Positions 1-11,860 are shown, counted from the stretch's first letter. The stretch is DNA of 64,000 nucleotides from Eretmocerus hayati (GCA_029851415.1 CM056743.1:23226905-23290904); one strand, 5' to 3'. A program made the numbers and translations. The notes: a model not told the origin generated them from the sequence alone.

Positions 1-2
1 TC

Positions 3-229
3 GTGGTACGTTCTTCGGACTCAATCAACAACGACGATCGCACCCCTGTTAGCTTTCTGGATCAAAGCCACGAAGCTCCACGGGGACCCATGGGACCTCA
101 TGGAAATATGAACTCACTCGTGTGGAGCTTCCGAGCACTCCACCGCAAGAACTTGTGGTGCGCCCTTAGGGCTCAATCCACAACAACGATCGCATCACCG
201 TCAGCTAGCTTCCCTGGATCGAAGCCTCT
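3..229. repeat. Two-copy direct repeat, period about 152 bp
   Basis: Two diverged copies of one segment lie at about 3-70 and 155-229. Both carry the order GTGGT, CTCAATC, ACAACRACGATCGCA and CTGGATC. A 99-codon open frame crosses both copies, but it has no recognisable domain and no clear start. The surrounding 1-650 is richer in GC than what follows and may be a decayed mobile element. The left part of any array would lie outside the window. Confidence 0.5.
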
Positions 230-1798
230 ACATGAGGCGATGGAAGCCACCACACCATACACTCTCCAGGACAGCCTTCTCAGAGCAGGCGATGCTGTCT
301 GAACAGTGCGTCCTCCACAATTGAGGTTCTGTATGATGTCGCTGGAGCAGATCCTTCGCCGATAGGTCTATTATAGCTCAGTTCTCTGGGACGCCGCCAC
401 TAACGTTGATCCATCTAAGGCTATATCCAGTGACCCAAGATCAACATGTTCTCGAGGCTAATTTTGGACACCAAAATGGTCCTATGCAGGTCCACCATAT
501 TCTTAACGTGCTTATCAATTCTGGCCTGCGTAGTTGCCTCACAGAGCAAGCCTGATGGTTACACACTTTCTCTGGCAATCGAACCCATCATGAATGACCC
601 CTAACCAAAGTTGTTCCTGAGGCTATCGCGCTAACCACTGAGCCAATATTGCTTCCTTGGAACTGAAAATTTGAAGTTCATATGAGATCACGGTCTCTTC
701 TAGGGTCGAACATAGATAAATGAGATCATAAAATATGGAAGGACGTTGTGAATGCCAGGGAAATGATTTTCATGAACCAAACGGCATGAGCTTTAGAAGC
801 GTTATCAATTTGATTCCAGCAGTGGAATTCCATGAATCTTTGCCCTACATCTTGATTTGCTGCTAGCAGATTACGCATGGTATCAATAATCTGACAACTT
901 ATAATACATTGAAAATTAAAGGACTCAAAACAATCTTATGATATCGAATCGTTCTTATCGTGCATCCAGATCAAAACTCAGACGAGAAATTGAATCAGGT
1001 CTCCATTTTACCCCATACACGACGAAGCTAACCTCAAAATAAAAAAATTTTCTTCCAACATAGCTAATTCGAATTCATCAAACTTTCAAGATTGAGGCTA
1101 CAACTTGAGAGATAATTATACTATTGGCACGCACACATATAGCTTCATAACGGTCTTGATAGACATACAATTTCATACACGTATAGTATACGCATTCAAG
1201 AACTACACAGAGAAATGCAAATAGTAATTGAACGTGTAACTGGAGATTGATTAGTTGCGATACATCGTCTAACCATCGATTCTGTATCTCTGCGATCTTC
1301 TACTGTATGCATCTTTTCGCTCGCATTCTTACCTTTAAGTATTCAATGAAAAAAAAAAAAAGAAAATTGAATGAAAAAAATTGAAAGTCGAAGCATAGCA
1401 TCACAGGCAGGCGCATATATATATAATCAAAGATCATCTTTCAGCACTACTCACGCGCGAAACGCTCAATCATCCGAACTGGTTTATACACCTTACATTC
1501 AAACATCAATATAGATGTATAAATGAAAAGGGCTGAAGTTGACCACAATATACCTCTGACGATATCCCTTCACAATCTCCACCCTAAAAAATGTCAATAT
1601 ATCGGTAACCCTATATCCTAACCTAACCACCCCATTCTCAATTTCTTGATGTGGCTACCGCACATATGTACCTATGTATGGATCTACCATCATAATATCT
1701 ACATCGATACATTCGATATTCTGAACGCGTGCGCCTGATGATCATTCCAATGGATAAAATTTTCAGTCTGCGGTGTACCTACTGCACTTACGACCAAT

Positions 1799-1801
<3 letters not shown>

Positions 1802-1844
<43 letters not shown>
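1802..1844. repeat. (AT)n microsatellite
   Basis: An uninterrupted alternating AT tract of about 43 bases. Confidence 0.9.
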
Positions 1845-1848
<4 letters not shown>

Positions 1849-2397
1849 AAGTTTTACCACATGATATCTTTTGCAGTAGTGAGCAATGATTTCCTCCTCC
1901 CGGTTAATAACCGGCTTTTTCTAAAAAAAAATGTATCGCAGCAACAACTGCGTAAGTTAGGTGCATATACATATATATATATACAAATCAGATCAGTTAA
2001 TCTGCAAGTGAGTTTATATAGCCGGTATAATAGCCGCACCCGATCGACTAGAAAGAGAAGGAAGGTTACATATATACATATGGCCAGGATGAATATCAAG
2101 GCCACTGCAGGTTTATCGCTCTTGTATAACCTTCGTCAAGGACATATACGAGAGAGAGACGATCTCTTATACCTATACCCTCTACACATACATACATATA
2201 CATATGTATATGTCTGTGTGTATCATTTGGATGTGGTGCAGCAAGTTTTGCGATTATATGCGCCTGTCTGCAGAATAGAGGCTTCATAATAATACATGCC
2301 TGCCTTTTTGATTCTGCTTCTTATATATTTTGCAGGATAAGTTTGTATATATGAAGCCTCGGGGTAGCTGATCTGGATTCTTGAAAGACTGATACGA

Positions 2398-2402
<5 letters not shown>

Positions 2403-2428
<26 letters not shown>
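2403..2428. repeat. Poly-T tract
   Basis: A run of 26 T on the plus strand. It could be the poly-A tail of a minus-strand retrocopy, but no retrocopy body was recognised beside it. Confidence 0.8.
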
Positions 2429-3163
2429 ATGGTGTTTGAATGAAAGATTGTGCTGCATGTTGGTGCTACTGCATATACCGCGATGCGAGAGAAGTTATTG
2501 TACAAGAATAATTTTTTTGATGACTTGCAATTGCATTGTATATAATGTTTTGTAAGATGCATTTAAAGGATGTGTCTGTTTTTGATGGTCGATGCGATGA
2601 TGATTCTTGATTTTCTGCGAGCTACTCGAGATCGAGATATATCGAATGCTTGATTGACTACAAGTGTATTGCAATTTTTAGTGAGGATAAGGAGAGGTTA
2701 AAATGCTTGTAGCTTCTGATGATTTTTGAATGACGTGGCGATACGGGCTTGTTCATCATTTGGATGGATAAGAGGAACTTTAAGGATGGATTGGGCATCG
2801 TTTGGAAGCGGATAAATACCGTGACTTTCAAAGTTTTCGATTGCGGTACTGCAATATTTTTTTTTTCCTAATGAATAATTTTTTTTTGAATGAATAATCT
2901 TCAGATTGCAATGATTCCTATAGCACAATTTTTGATAAAAATTTCACAAAAAATCAACAAAATTTACATTGTCATGATATTTTCTATCTGAACTCTTCCA
3001 AGATTGTTCCGATTGAAACATTTCAGATACATAAGAGCAATGAAAGTTTTTGCAATCATTAGCGTAAATTTACTGTGTAGCGATCATTTTTACTATTTTC
3101 CAACACTTGGACGCTAACAAAATTGCAAAAAATATCTTTCGTGCCTCGCTGGTGGGGTCCTCT

Positions 3164-3682
3164 GGGGCCTTATTCTAATACATTTTTCCCGCGACGGGGT
3201 GGGATAAAACCCAGTACTCCCAATTCCCGCCTAGTTTACATTTAGCAAACAAACTAGTTTGTAGCATTCATTGCTACGAAAATATCATCAGGATATCCTT
3301 AATGGCGTATCCTTTCGAACCTTCAAAAATTTTTTAGCACCACACAATTCTAAGATTGGCCAAAAAGTCATCTTAACATGAGATTGAATCATTTTTAGAC
3401 CACAACATTTCCGCTTACTAACCTGTCACTTTAATTGTGATCGAAAAGTGATCCAATTTCTTGTCGAAATGACTTTTGGCTCAATTTTAGGATTGTGTGA
3501 TTTTAAAAAATGTTTGGGGGTTTGGAAGGATACGCCATAAAGTATATTCGAATGATATTTTTGTAGCAATGAACGTTAAATACTAGTTTATTTATTAAAT
3601 GTAGAGTAGGAAAAATTGGAAACTGCTAGATTTTCTCCCACCCCGCCGCGGGAAAAATATATTAGAATAAGGCCCCTGTCGA
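3164..3682. mobile_element. Foldback MITE with 260-bp arms
   Basis: The left arm begins GGGGCCTTATTCTAATAC at 3164, and its inverted copy ends at 3676. The arms can be followed inward for about 260 bp through matching blocks such as the GGATATCCTTAATGGCGTAT region and its inverse near 3530. The octamer GGTCCTCT, extendable by one G, lies directly left of the element (3156-3163) and again at 3683-3690. It is a plausible 8-9 bp target duplication of hAT or MULE type. No coding capacity is visible. Confidence 0.7.
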
Positions 3683-3691
3683 GGTCCTCTG

Positions 3692-6394
3692 TTTCACCTA
3701 CGGGTAAGGTCTAAAAACAATCGCTCAGCAGCGAGCTACCAAACCCATAAACTCGGAGCGAAATGTAATATTTTCACTGCGCGGAAATTTAAAAATCTTT
3801 TGATATACTGTGCGGCAAGAAGGCCTTTTCCGCACAAATTTTCTAGTTTTACCTGCTATTCGACAAAGATATATAGCATACGATACGCAGAAACAAGACC
3901 TGTACTTGAATTTTCGTGACAATGCTACCGTTGCCCTCGATCCGGACTTCAAAAAGTCACTAGGGATACATCAGGATCCAATTTTGGCGCCGCAGTATCG
4001 TAATCTATTATTATTTATATCGTCGGAGAAGGATACGAAATCGAGAAAAGCTATGCGGAAATGACACATATTCGTATAATAATAATGATGATGGAAACAT
4101 GTACATTTCAATACGAGGGCGGGTATGTTGGTTCTCCTACACCGATTGATATTTTCGTCAAGAGCCAAAGGCGAGGGTTGGAAACATCACAAAAAAGCAA
4201 AAACCACTCCACCTGGGGACTGAATACCATTTAATGCAATTTTCTAATGTTTGGGTGCTTTCAAAATTGCATAAAGTAGTATTCGACATGTCCCACGACT
4301 TCAGCGCCAATTTCTTTGCACAGAATTTTATGAGGCGGTCAACGAATGAACTAGAATCATGTCTAGTAGCTATATCGTGAACATCGATAAAGGTATACTT
4401 ATGCATTGGGCATGATTTTAGTTCAGCAGATAATCCGCTACGAGCGCTGCGGTCGTGGGACATCTCCAATTCGCGCCTTGTTCGTAAGGTTCCCCGCTTT
4501 CGAACGATTATTTCGACCCTCGCCTGCGGCTCGGGTTGAAAACCAATCGCTCATAAGTGTGCTCCAACTTCATAAACTTGACGGAAAATCAACTATTTCC
4601 ATCAGTTGCAGAGGGAAGAAAATCAAAAAATCGTGCGAAAAAGTCACATTTATTCCTACACAGACGGTAGAAAAAGTGTTTAAACACTTGTGATGAAATA
4701 ATCGATGAAATATTACTTTTTTTACATCAAGCACCACTCGACCGTTCGGAAGTGGAAGGGTGGCCCAAAAAGAGCCTATCATAAAAATGTGAGACTTAAT
4801 CTATATCAATATGCCGGATACTATTTCTCCCGCTTTCAAAGACTAAAAATTTAAGACCCTTGTGAAATAGACACGATTGTGCACAGTTGAAGAGGAATAA
4901 ACTAACTTTGGAAAATTTTGGAATCAGATACAAATACTCATCAACTTACTCTTTGATGAAGGTGCGGCTGATAAACTAAGTACCAAGCTGAGAATTTTAT
5001 CAATGGTTAATTTCATGTAGGGACAAATGCAACTTCTACGGATCGACCTGCAGAACTCTGGAAGAAAATTTCACTTACAAAAGAAGGATTCATCCCTTGC
5101 TCATCACTTAAAAAAACTTTGCGATGAGTGAGAACACCAAACGATAGACTCACTGGTGTATTTTTTATAAGATCATGCATCAACTAGTTTGCCTAGAAAA
5201 TATATAAATATGTTAATTACATTGATTTGTTATCGTCCTCGAGTTACGAGTGATAAATCAAATTTATCGTGACAAACATTGATTACAAGGTGTAAACACT
5301 TCTCTATGCGTGCAATGCAGAGCTCACTTAATATTTTAATATTCATATAGTGCAGAAAATTCACCAGACATATTATACGAGAGATCGATCGAACCGTCAT
5401 TAACGATGAGTATTTGTGTAATGTCAAATATAATGAATGTTGCAATGAGACAAGTAAGTCCCAAACGAGATATCATCCATCATTCAATCCTCGATACTGA
5501 TTGCAATGTAAATATCTTCTCCTGCTATCACTATATACTCAGTAGATCAAGTAATTTTTCAAGAGTAGATCTATACATAGGTGAATCGCTAATTTCTAAG
5601 TGGTTACCTATGCAGCTCAACACCGTTACACTTTTTAAATCGATAGAAAATTTCGCTTGGTCTGCAGTATTTTATTTTGACGTTTGGTAAAATCGTCTCA
5701 TCAGAGAACCGCGCCTTCACGACTAGAAATATTATTTTTAAAGATTGATCTTTTTGCGTGCGAGTGATCAATCACTTATTTTGATGCTTCGATACATCGA
5801 TCGATTGGTTTGCATCGATATGATTAGCATAACTGTCGGAAAATTGTTCGAGAAATGGCGACGTCATATGTCGAACACGTTACGCATAATCTCGTGCGTA
5901 ATCTCTCATCTTCTATAGCCAGAGTCTTACCATTAAAATATATAAAAAAATTATCAGATGAGCTACATGGAAAATCGGTTCCTATCAAGGATAACCTGGC
6001 TTGTATAGATAAGAGTAAATATGTACAAGACTGTCGTAACGAAGGAATCACATCGGAATTAACTGAGCGTGAGCTGGTGCGACATGTAGATGCCTTTTAT
6101 ACGCGATCAACCTTTTGATTAAAATTTGCGATGATAGACACATTGAATTTTGTGCTCATGATGGGGATTCTCATCAAGTTGATGGAAAAATTGATACAAA
6201 GTTTACTCCACATGCAGGTTTGTAATTTATCGCATATTTTTACCTGTCTGCTTTGCGCAGATGATACAAAGGCTATTCTGAATTTAGATATACAAACTTT
6301 TAACTTAGAACCCAGAAACATAAAAGCACAAAATCAAATTTAAATTCGGTTTTTCTGTGGACAATCTAAGTACAGATGAGTGAACCAAATCGGG
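3692..6394. other. Gene-poor stretch
   Basis: No multi-exon gene could be built. A segment near 4490-4560 (CTGCGGCTCGGG followed by AAAACCAATCGCTCA) reappears in diverged form near 21400-21470 and partly near 3710, so it is a dispersed repeat. The only frame worth separate mention is 5855-6118. Confidence 0.4.
5855..6118 (+). CDS. Possible small unrecognised protein (87 aa)
   Basis: This is an 87-codon frame whose ATG sits in a fair initiation context (GAGAAATGG). The product has no signal peptide and no recognised family. It has a charged C-terminal half with one C-x8-C pair. Immediately downstream, a different frame (about 6126-6219) stays open up to a possible GT donor at 6220. A second short open piece follows an AG at about 6260 and ends at a TAA near 6343. 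These could be further exons, but the phase does not fit simply with the first frame. There is no homology evidence, and it may be noise. Confidence 0.15.
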   Translation: MATSYVEHVTHNLVRNLSSSIARVLPLKYIKKLSDELHGKSVPIKDNLACIDKSKYVQDCRNEGITSELTERELVRHVDAFYTRSTF

Positions 6395-6397
6395 TAA

Positions 6398-6565
6398 GAG
6401 CCTGTTCATATTGGCATCGAATCCCGCGTATTTCTCGCGACGCGAGTCGTAGGAAAAACGCAAGCGAGTCGCGAGCGAGACGCAAAAGCAACGCAGGAGC
6501 GTTGGGTCTTGCGTTTTTCCTACGACTTGCGTCGCGAGAAAAACGTGACAATATGAACACCCCTG
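6398..6565. repeat. Small palindrome (MITE-like) inside left arm
   Basis: About 165 bp begin TGTTCATATTG and end with the inverse CAATATGAACA. Inner arms around CGCGACGCGAGTCGTAGG pair with CCTACGACTTGCGTCGCG. The inverted partner lies at about 11690-11858. There the right-hand copy carries a small local duplication of the TGTTCATATTGTCA end. Confidence 0.7.
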
Positions 6566-6971
6566 GGAGTCGCAGGGTCGCAAATTCGTGTGGTCGAAGG
6601 ATGGGCGCATCATATGCAATTTTTTTGCAATCATAGCGTACTCATATTAAATTCATCATTTTTTTTCCTTCCCCAATTCAAATCACTAATTATTACTAGC
6701 CGGTGTGAGGATTTCTGTAAACTGATAAGTCTGCATAGGACCTTCGTGGCCACTCTGTTTATCTAGCATTATCTACTCTCACCCTTGTGGAATTTTTAGA
6801 GTCCGAAGATCGGATAATTTCACCTGACGTTTTCTTGCCGTTGGATTTATATATATTTTGGTTCTATCTATATTTTATTTATTGCATTCTATTATCTCAT
6901 CCATCAAAATACAGCATTGACTGAATTTTTTCAAGGGAACTGCATAACGTAGGTGAGTAACAATGCTAAAT

Positions 6972-8034
6972 AGCGTGTTCATATTGGCAGCAAGTCGCCG
7001 CGATTTCAGCTATGTGAAAAAATTTCACTCAACTCGCAAACCGCGCAGCTGTCCGCGCGGACTGAGAAATTAATCCGTTTCCAAACTCAATTGAAAAATC
7101 ACAAACGGATGAAATATTTAGATTTTTGGTGTGAAGGTCATCATCTAGGAGCTTGAATCGAAGAAATTGAACCTTAATACCAATTTTTTAATACCAGTTT
7201 TTAATACCAGAATTTTAATACCAGTTTGTTTCGATTTTGAAATCAAAGTGGTCCGATGTCTTTCATTCAAGTTTTTATGTGATGATTACCGCGCCACGAA
7301 CCAAAATGTGAATTAAAAGTTGTCCATTTATGATGGCAAATTGATGTCGGTGTATTGATGTTGGTTAACACGAGACTCGCATCTTCGACAACTAGCGTGC
7401 ATCAAATTTTATGTCGCAGCGACTTGTCTCATAAGGCAAATTTTTTCCACACGCCAAGAGCAGTCTGTCGACGCGACGAAGCCACGCGTGCTAATCATTC
7501 CCCGCCAGTTCCGACAGCGTGATCAGCCGTCTTTTAATTTTAGCGACTGTTGGAATTGGCGGGGGATGGATACGACAGGTGCAGCCTTGTCGCGGAGACG
7601 GACTGCCCTTTGTCCGGGGAAAATTTGCACTGGTTGCGCAGGGCTAGCCTTTTGCCCGTCTCCGCGACAATCCTTGTAATTGTATATGGTCAAGTTATTA
7701 TATTACAATCTCCTGGCGAGGCATAAGAATGACTGGTAGACTCGTCGCGGAGACGGACTGCCCCTTGTCTGGGTTTGGGATAAATAGGCTTGGTACGGAC
7801 GGATTTCGCGGGGCTTATTGTCTTTTCTCCGGTTTTTCCCGTCGTCTATTCGACAGCGTGATCGGTCATCAATAAATTACAGCGATTATCAAAAAGTCAG
7901 GGAAAACAGGAATTTTAGAAACTTGAATGGAAAAAATTTGTCAGTCCGCGCGGACAGCTGCGCGGTTTGCGAGTTGAGTGCAATTTTTTCACATAGCTGA
8001 AATCGCGGCGACTTGCTGCCAATATGAAAACGCT
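6972..8034. mobile_element. Inner inverted-repeat element with TGTTCATATTGGCA ends
   Basis: AGCGTGTTCATATTGGCAGC at about 6973 is mirrored at about 8013-8033. The matching arms reach about 110 bp inward, past GTCCGCGCGGACTGA. The terminal word is shared with the outer element, so the two appear to be members of one family, one nested within the other. The flanks are also symmetric because the whole block sits in the larger palindrome. Confidence 0.6.
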
Positions 8035-8308
8035 ATTTAGCATCGTTACTCACCTACGTTATGCAGTTCCCTTGAATAAATGCAGTCAATGCTGTATTTT
8101 GATGGATGAGATAATAGAATGCAATAAATGAAATATAGATAGAATATATAAATCCAACGGCAAGAAAACGTCAGGTGAAATTATCCGATCTTCGGACTCT
8201 AAAAATTCCACAAGGGTGAGAGTAGATAATGCTAGATAAACAGAGTGGCCACGAAGGTCCTATGCAGACTTATCAGTTTACAGAAATCCTCACACCGGCC
8301 AGTAATAA

Positions 8309-8822
8309 CACTGCTCGACAAAATTTTGGGTCCGGAATATCGCATTGACCAGACAAAGATTTTCTTATGTATTTTTCGACGTAGAAACCGATCCCGAAAC
8401 CCGTTTTGACCCTACACGTCAGGATTTTTTTTAAAACGCAAATTACTGATTTTAGAAAAAACAACGTTTTTCGGCTTTTTTGCAAAATTTTCAAATTGAT
8501 GATACTGCCGCTGCTTCGTCCCGATTGGTAGAAAATTATATCAAATGAGGTTTTTCAATGTATTTTGAACCGCTGAACACGATCCCAGTGGTTTTACGAG
8601 GCTAGGATGCATCCAAAAAAAGATATAAGCAGATGAACTGAGTTGCTATCAGCAAAATTTCACGGATTTCGCGATAAATTTTCAAAAAATTGCCAAATAG
8701 CCCCAAAACAAGATATTTGAGCTCACGAGGTCGCATTCTCTTCGTTTGTGTATGTACTTTCATGAAAAAATATCAGCAATAACCGTCAGGAAGATGGGTT
8801 GAGTGTAGAATCGTTCTCGGGA
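8309..8822 (+). repeat. Left long terminal inverted repeat
   Basis: This 514-bp arm is matched by 11021-11534 in inverse. The inner boundary follows CGTTCTCGGGA at 8812-8822. The arm is unusually long for a cut-and-paste transposon. Confidence 0.9.
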
Positions 8823-9195
8823 GGGGCTCCGTTGACGTTCGCCATAGATAAAAGCAAGCAGATACTGCATGCTCCCCTCTCACGCTGCCTTCCTGATTCT
8901 GAGCTTCAGAATCTTGCCGCTAGGTGGCATACCGAATCCCCGTACATCGCATCAGGAAAGAATAGATTTGGTAATATAAGTGAGTCGAAACTGAGACCCT
9001 TATACAGAATTGTTCTGATAATCGCTCAAGCCTAGCCCTTGAGTGCTCCGACGTGTCAATTTAGTTAGCTGGTGAAATTTTTGTATACTCTAATGCTACC
9101 GCTCCTATTGAATATGAACTGGTAATACGTTCGTGATCCTGAAACGTTAGGATTGATCCTGATACGGTGAGCTCCCATCGAAGATCAGAGGAAAC

Positions 9196-10890
9196 ATGTC
9201 TCGTCAATACAGATGCGTCAACGATCCGAGCAAATTCTGCTTTGTGTGTAGCCAATATACATTTGAGAAAGAAAGGCGTAGTTTCACGACTGCTTTGCAG
9301 GAAGCATATGAAAATTATTTTGGGTTCAAACCTGAAAACTTGAGCAAGCCTTGGACCCCTGATAATGTATGCCTCACTTGTTCGATCAGATTAATGGCAC
9401 AGAACTCACATCTCAATTTTTCAATGCCCACATTGTGGAGAGAACCAAGGGACCACGTGTATGATTGTCACTTCTGTTTGGCTCAAGTATCAGGATACTC
9501 ATCAAAAACTAAACATTTGATAAAATACTCAGATGTTTCGTCAGTGACAAAGCCCGTGCCTGGCATACCTTTGCACTTGTCTTCTGTCTCATCGCAAGAA
9601 AATGTCTCTTCGCAAGATGTTGTGATGAAAGACTCACAGCCATCTTCGGGAAGTCAGTCTAACAATTCAGAGTATTCCTCTTGTGGTTTCGAACCGGAAA
9701 CGAGGAAGACCCAGATGCTTCCCGAGCCTACTCTTTTCAGTCAAGAGAGGCTCAACGATTTAGTCAGAGATCTTGATCTCCCGAAAATTAAAGCGGAGCT
9801 TTTGGCCTCTCGACTGAAAGAAATGAACCTTCTCGAAGACGGAGTTCGCATTACATCTTTTAGAAGCCGAGAATCAGGGTTCAGAGATTTTTTCACTGAG
9901 GAGGACGGGAATCTTTATTGTTGTGATATCGACGGTCTCTTTGGCGAACTCCAATACCAACACGTACCCGACGAATGGCGTCTCTTCATCGATTCCAACA
10001 AAACCAGCTTAAAAGGTGTTTTACTGCATAATGGTAATGATAAGCCTTCCATTCCGATTTTCTACGGCACCCAGACTAAAGAAAGCTATGAAAACGTCAA
10101 AAATCTTCTAGACAAAATCAATTACGGAAGGTATGGTTGGACTTTATGCGGGGATTTCAAAATAATCAGCATTGTTCTTGGGCTACAATTGGGATATACG
10201 AAACATATGTGTTTTCTCTGTGAATGGGACTCACGGATGAGGAACGAACATTACATTAAGAAAGATTGGCCACAAAGAGAACAGATTATACCTGGGGTAA
10301 AGAACGTCATCGCTGAGCCCTTGATTGACCCTAAAAAAGTGTTTCTACCACCACTTCATATCAAATTAGGTTTGGTGAAAAACTTCATCAAAGGAATGGA
10401 CCAGACTTCGGAAGCATTTCTTTATCTACGGAAGATATTTAACAATATAAGTGAGGCCAAATTGAAGGCTGGGGTATTGAATGGTCCTGACATCAGAAAA
10501 TTGATGCTTGATTGTACATTCGACCAGAGACTTGTAGATATTGAGCTGGAAACATGGAGGTCCATAAAGGACGTCATAACAAATTTCTTAGGGAACAGGA
10601 AATCGGAGAATCATCAGATTTTGGTGGATAAAATGTTGTCGAATCTCAAGATGATGGGGGTGAATATGAGTCTCAAAATTCACATGATGGATTCTCACTT
10701 GGATTTCTTTCCTGAAAACCTCGGAGCAGTGAGTGATGAACATGGTGAAAGATTCCACCAGGACATAGCCGAGATGGAGAAGAGATATGGTACCAAAAAT
10801 AATACGAATATGCTGGCCGATTACTGTTGGTTCCTGGTTTCCGAGGATGACAGTTTACATAAGAGGAAAGCGGCTAGGAAAACATTCTGA
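9196..10890 (+). CDS. Transposase-like protein of the CACTG element
   Basis: This is an intact, intronless 564-codon frame between the inverted repeats. The N-terminus has a zinc-binding-like region with C-x2-C at residues 15-18 and 59-62, then C91-x2-C94. A Ser-rich linker follows at about 110-165. The rest looks like a catalytic core. D266 lies in FIDSNK, D320 in CGDFK, then C339-x2-C342, an LH pair at 387-388, and a terminal SDEHGERFHQ block (513-522) with E515 and E518 as candidate third acids. The order D, D, C-x2-C, LH, E is what I know of CMC-group transposases. The HGERFHQD block recurs in a protein family widespread in arthropod genomes. The expected role is cut-and-paste transposition of 8309-11534. 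The intact frame and near-identical arms suggest recent activity. The subfamily assignment is an inference. Confidence 0.85.
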   Translation: MSRQYRCVNDPSKFCFVCSQYTFEKERRSFTTALQEAYENYFGFKPENLSKPWTPDNVCLTCSIRLMAQNSHLNFSMPTLWREPRDHVYDCHFCLAQVSGYSSKTKHLIKYSDVSSVTKPVPGIPLHLSSVSSQENVSSQDVVMKDSQPSSGSQSNNSEYSSCGFEPETRKTQMLPEPTLFSQERLNDLVRDLDLPKIKAELLASRLKEMNLLEDGVRITSFRSRESGFRDFFTEEDGNLYCCDIDGLFGELQYQHVPDEWRLFIDSNKTSLKGVLLHNGNDKPSIPIFYGTQTKESYENVKNLLDKINYGRYGWTLCGDFKIISIVLGLQLGYTKHMCFLCEWDSRMRNEHYIKKDWPQREQIIPGVKNVIAEPLIDPKKVFLPPLHIKLGLVKNFIKGMDQTSEAFLYLRKIFNNISEAKLKAGVLNGPDIRKLMLDCTFDQRLVDIELETWRSIKDVITNFLGNRKSENHQILVDKMLSNLKMMGVNMSLKIHMMDSHLDFFPENLGAVSDEHGERFHQDIAEMEKRYGTKNNTNMLADYCWFLVSEDDSLHKRKAARKTF

Positions 10891-11020
10891 AAACTTGATA
10901 TCAAACTTGAGAAATGGTCATTTGATATAAGTGCGTTGACAAGACGAATGCGCTGGAGACATCAGAATCCACTCACAAAGAAATGTCCGGTCTTTTCCTA
11001 AAAGACATAGAAAATGCGAC

Positions 11021-11534
11021 TCCCGAGAACGATTCTACACTCAACCCATCTTCCTGACGGTCATTGCTGATATTTTTTCATGAAAGTACATACACAAACG
11101 AAGAGAATGCGACCTCGTGAGCTCAAATATCTTGTTTTGGGGCTATTTGGCGATTTTTTGAAAATTTATCGCGAAATCCGTGAAATTTTGCTGATAGCAA
11201 CTCAGTTCATCTGCTTATATCTTTTTTTGGATGCATCCTAGCCTCATGAAACCACTGGGATCGTGTTCAGCGGTTCAAAATACATTGAAAAACCTCTTTT
11301 GATATAATTTTCTACCAATCGGGACGAAGCAGCGGCGGTATCATCAATTTGAAAATTTCGCAAAAAAGCCGAAAAACGTTGTTTTTTCTAAAATCAGTAA
11401 TTTGCGTTTTAAAAAAAATCCTGACGTGTAGGGTCAAAACGGGTCTCGGGATCGGTTTCTACGTCGAAAAATACATAAGAAAATCTTTGTCTGGTCAATG
11501 CGATATTTCGGACCCAAAATTTTGTCGAGCAGTG
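11021..11534 (-). repeat. Right long terminal inverted repeat
   Basis: This is the inverse of 8309-8822. It ends GCAGTG at 11534, followed directly by the TAA target duplicate. Confidence 0.9.
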
Positions 11535-11860
11535 TAATTAATGATTGGAATTGGGGAAGGAAAAAAAATGATGAATTTTATATGAGTACGCTATGATTGC
11601 AAAAAAATTGCATATGATGCGCCCATCCTTCGACCACACGAATTTGCGATCCTGCGACCCTGCGACTCCCAGGGGTGTTCATATTGTCAGTCGGTGTTCA
11701 TATTGTCACGTTTTTCTCGCGACGCAAGTCGTAGGAAAAACGCAAGACCCAACGCTCCTGCGTTGCTTTTGCGTCTCGCTCGCGACTCGCTTGCGTTTTT
11801 CCTACGACTCGCGTCGCGAGAAATACGCGGGATTCGATGCCAATATGAACAGGCTCTTAG

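Larger units (their letters stand above)
303..3155. other. Gene-free stretch with simple repeats
   Basis: No exon or RNA gene could be supported here. It contains an alternating AT tract at 1802-1844, several short TA and CATA runs between 1960 and 2220, and a 26-base T run at about 2403-2428. Open frames across 1854-2290 are made of TA and CA repeats and read on both strands, so they are not treated as genes. Confidence 0.5.
8309..11534 (+). mobile_element. 3.2-kb DNA transposon, CACTG ends, 514-bp inverted repeats
   Basis: The element starts CACTGCTCGACAAAATTTTG at 8309 and ends with the exact inverse at 11534. The left arm 8309-8822 and right arm 11021-11534 are nearly identical, with only about two differences in the first 160 bases. 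It is flanked by TAA at 8306-8308 and 11535-11537. The uninterrupted sister arm of the host palindrome reads CTAGTAATAATTAG on its minus strand and shows a single TAA, confirming a 3-bp target duplication. One intact transposase-like gene lies inside. The CACTG ends, 3-bp duplication and protein motifs suit the CMC (CACTA/Mirage/Chapaev) group; the exact superfamily is inferred. Confidence 0.9.
6395..11860. mobile_element. Composite foldback element split by a DNA transposon
   Basis: The left end (TAAGAGCCTGTTCATATTGG, 6395) is mirrored at 11860. The inverted match continues inward from 6395 to about 7090. Its partner runs from about 7940 to 8308 and then, after an interruption, from 11535 to 11860. 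Removing 8309-11534 plus one copy of TAA restores one continuous right arm. The pre-insertion element was therefore about 2.24 kb with arms near 700 bp. Each arm contains smaller palindromes starting with the same TGTTCATATTG word (about 6398-6565 and 11690-11858). The central part, 7100-7940, holds two direct copies of CGACAGCGTGATC (7512 and 7850) and repeated CGCGGAGACGGACTGCC blocks. No transposase frame belongs to this outer element. Confidence 0.8.

Noticed and set aside
1854..2289. Two overlapping frames on opposite strands
   Set aside because: Driven by TA/CATA repeats; no coding signature.
6305..6634. 109-codon frame matching one at 11593-11955
   Set aside because: Translation of the foldback arm; the similarity is due to the inverted repeat.
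8273..8494. Short minus-strand protein repeated on the plus strand at 11349-11537
   Set aside because: Both are translations of the transposon's terminal inverted repeat, not genes.
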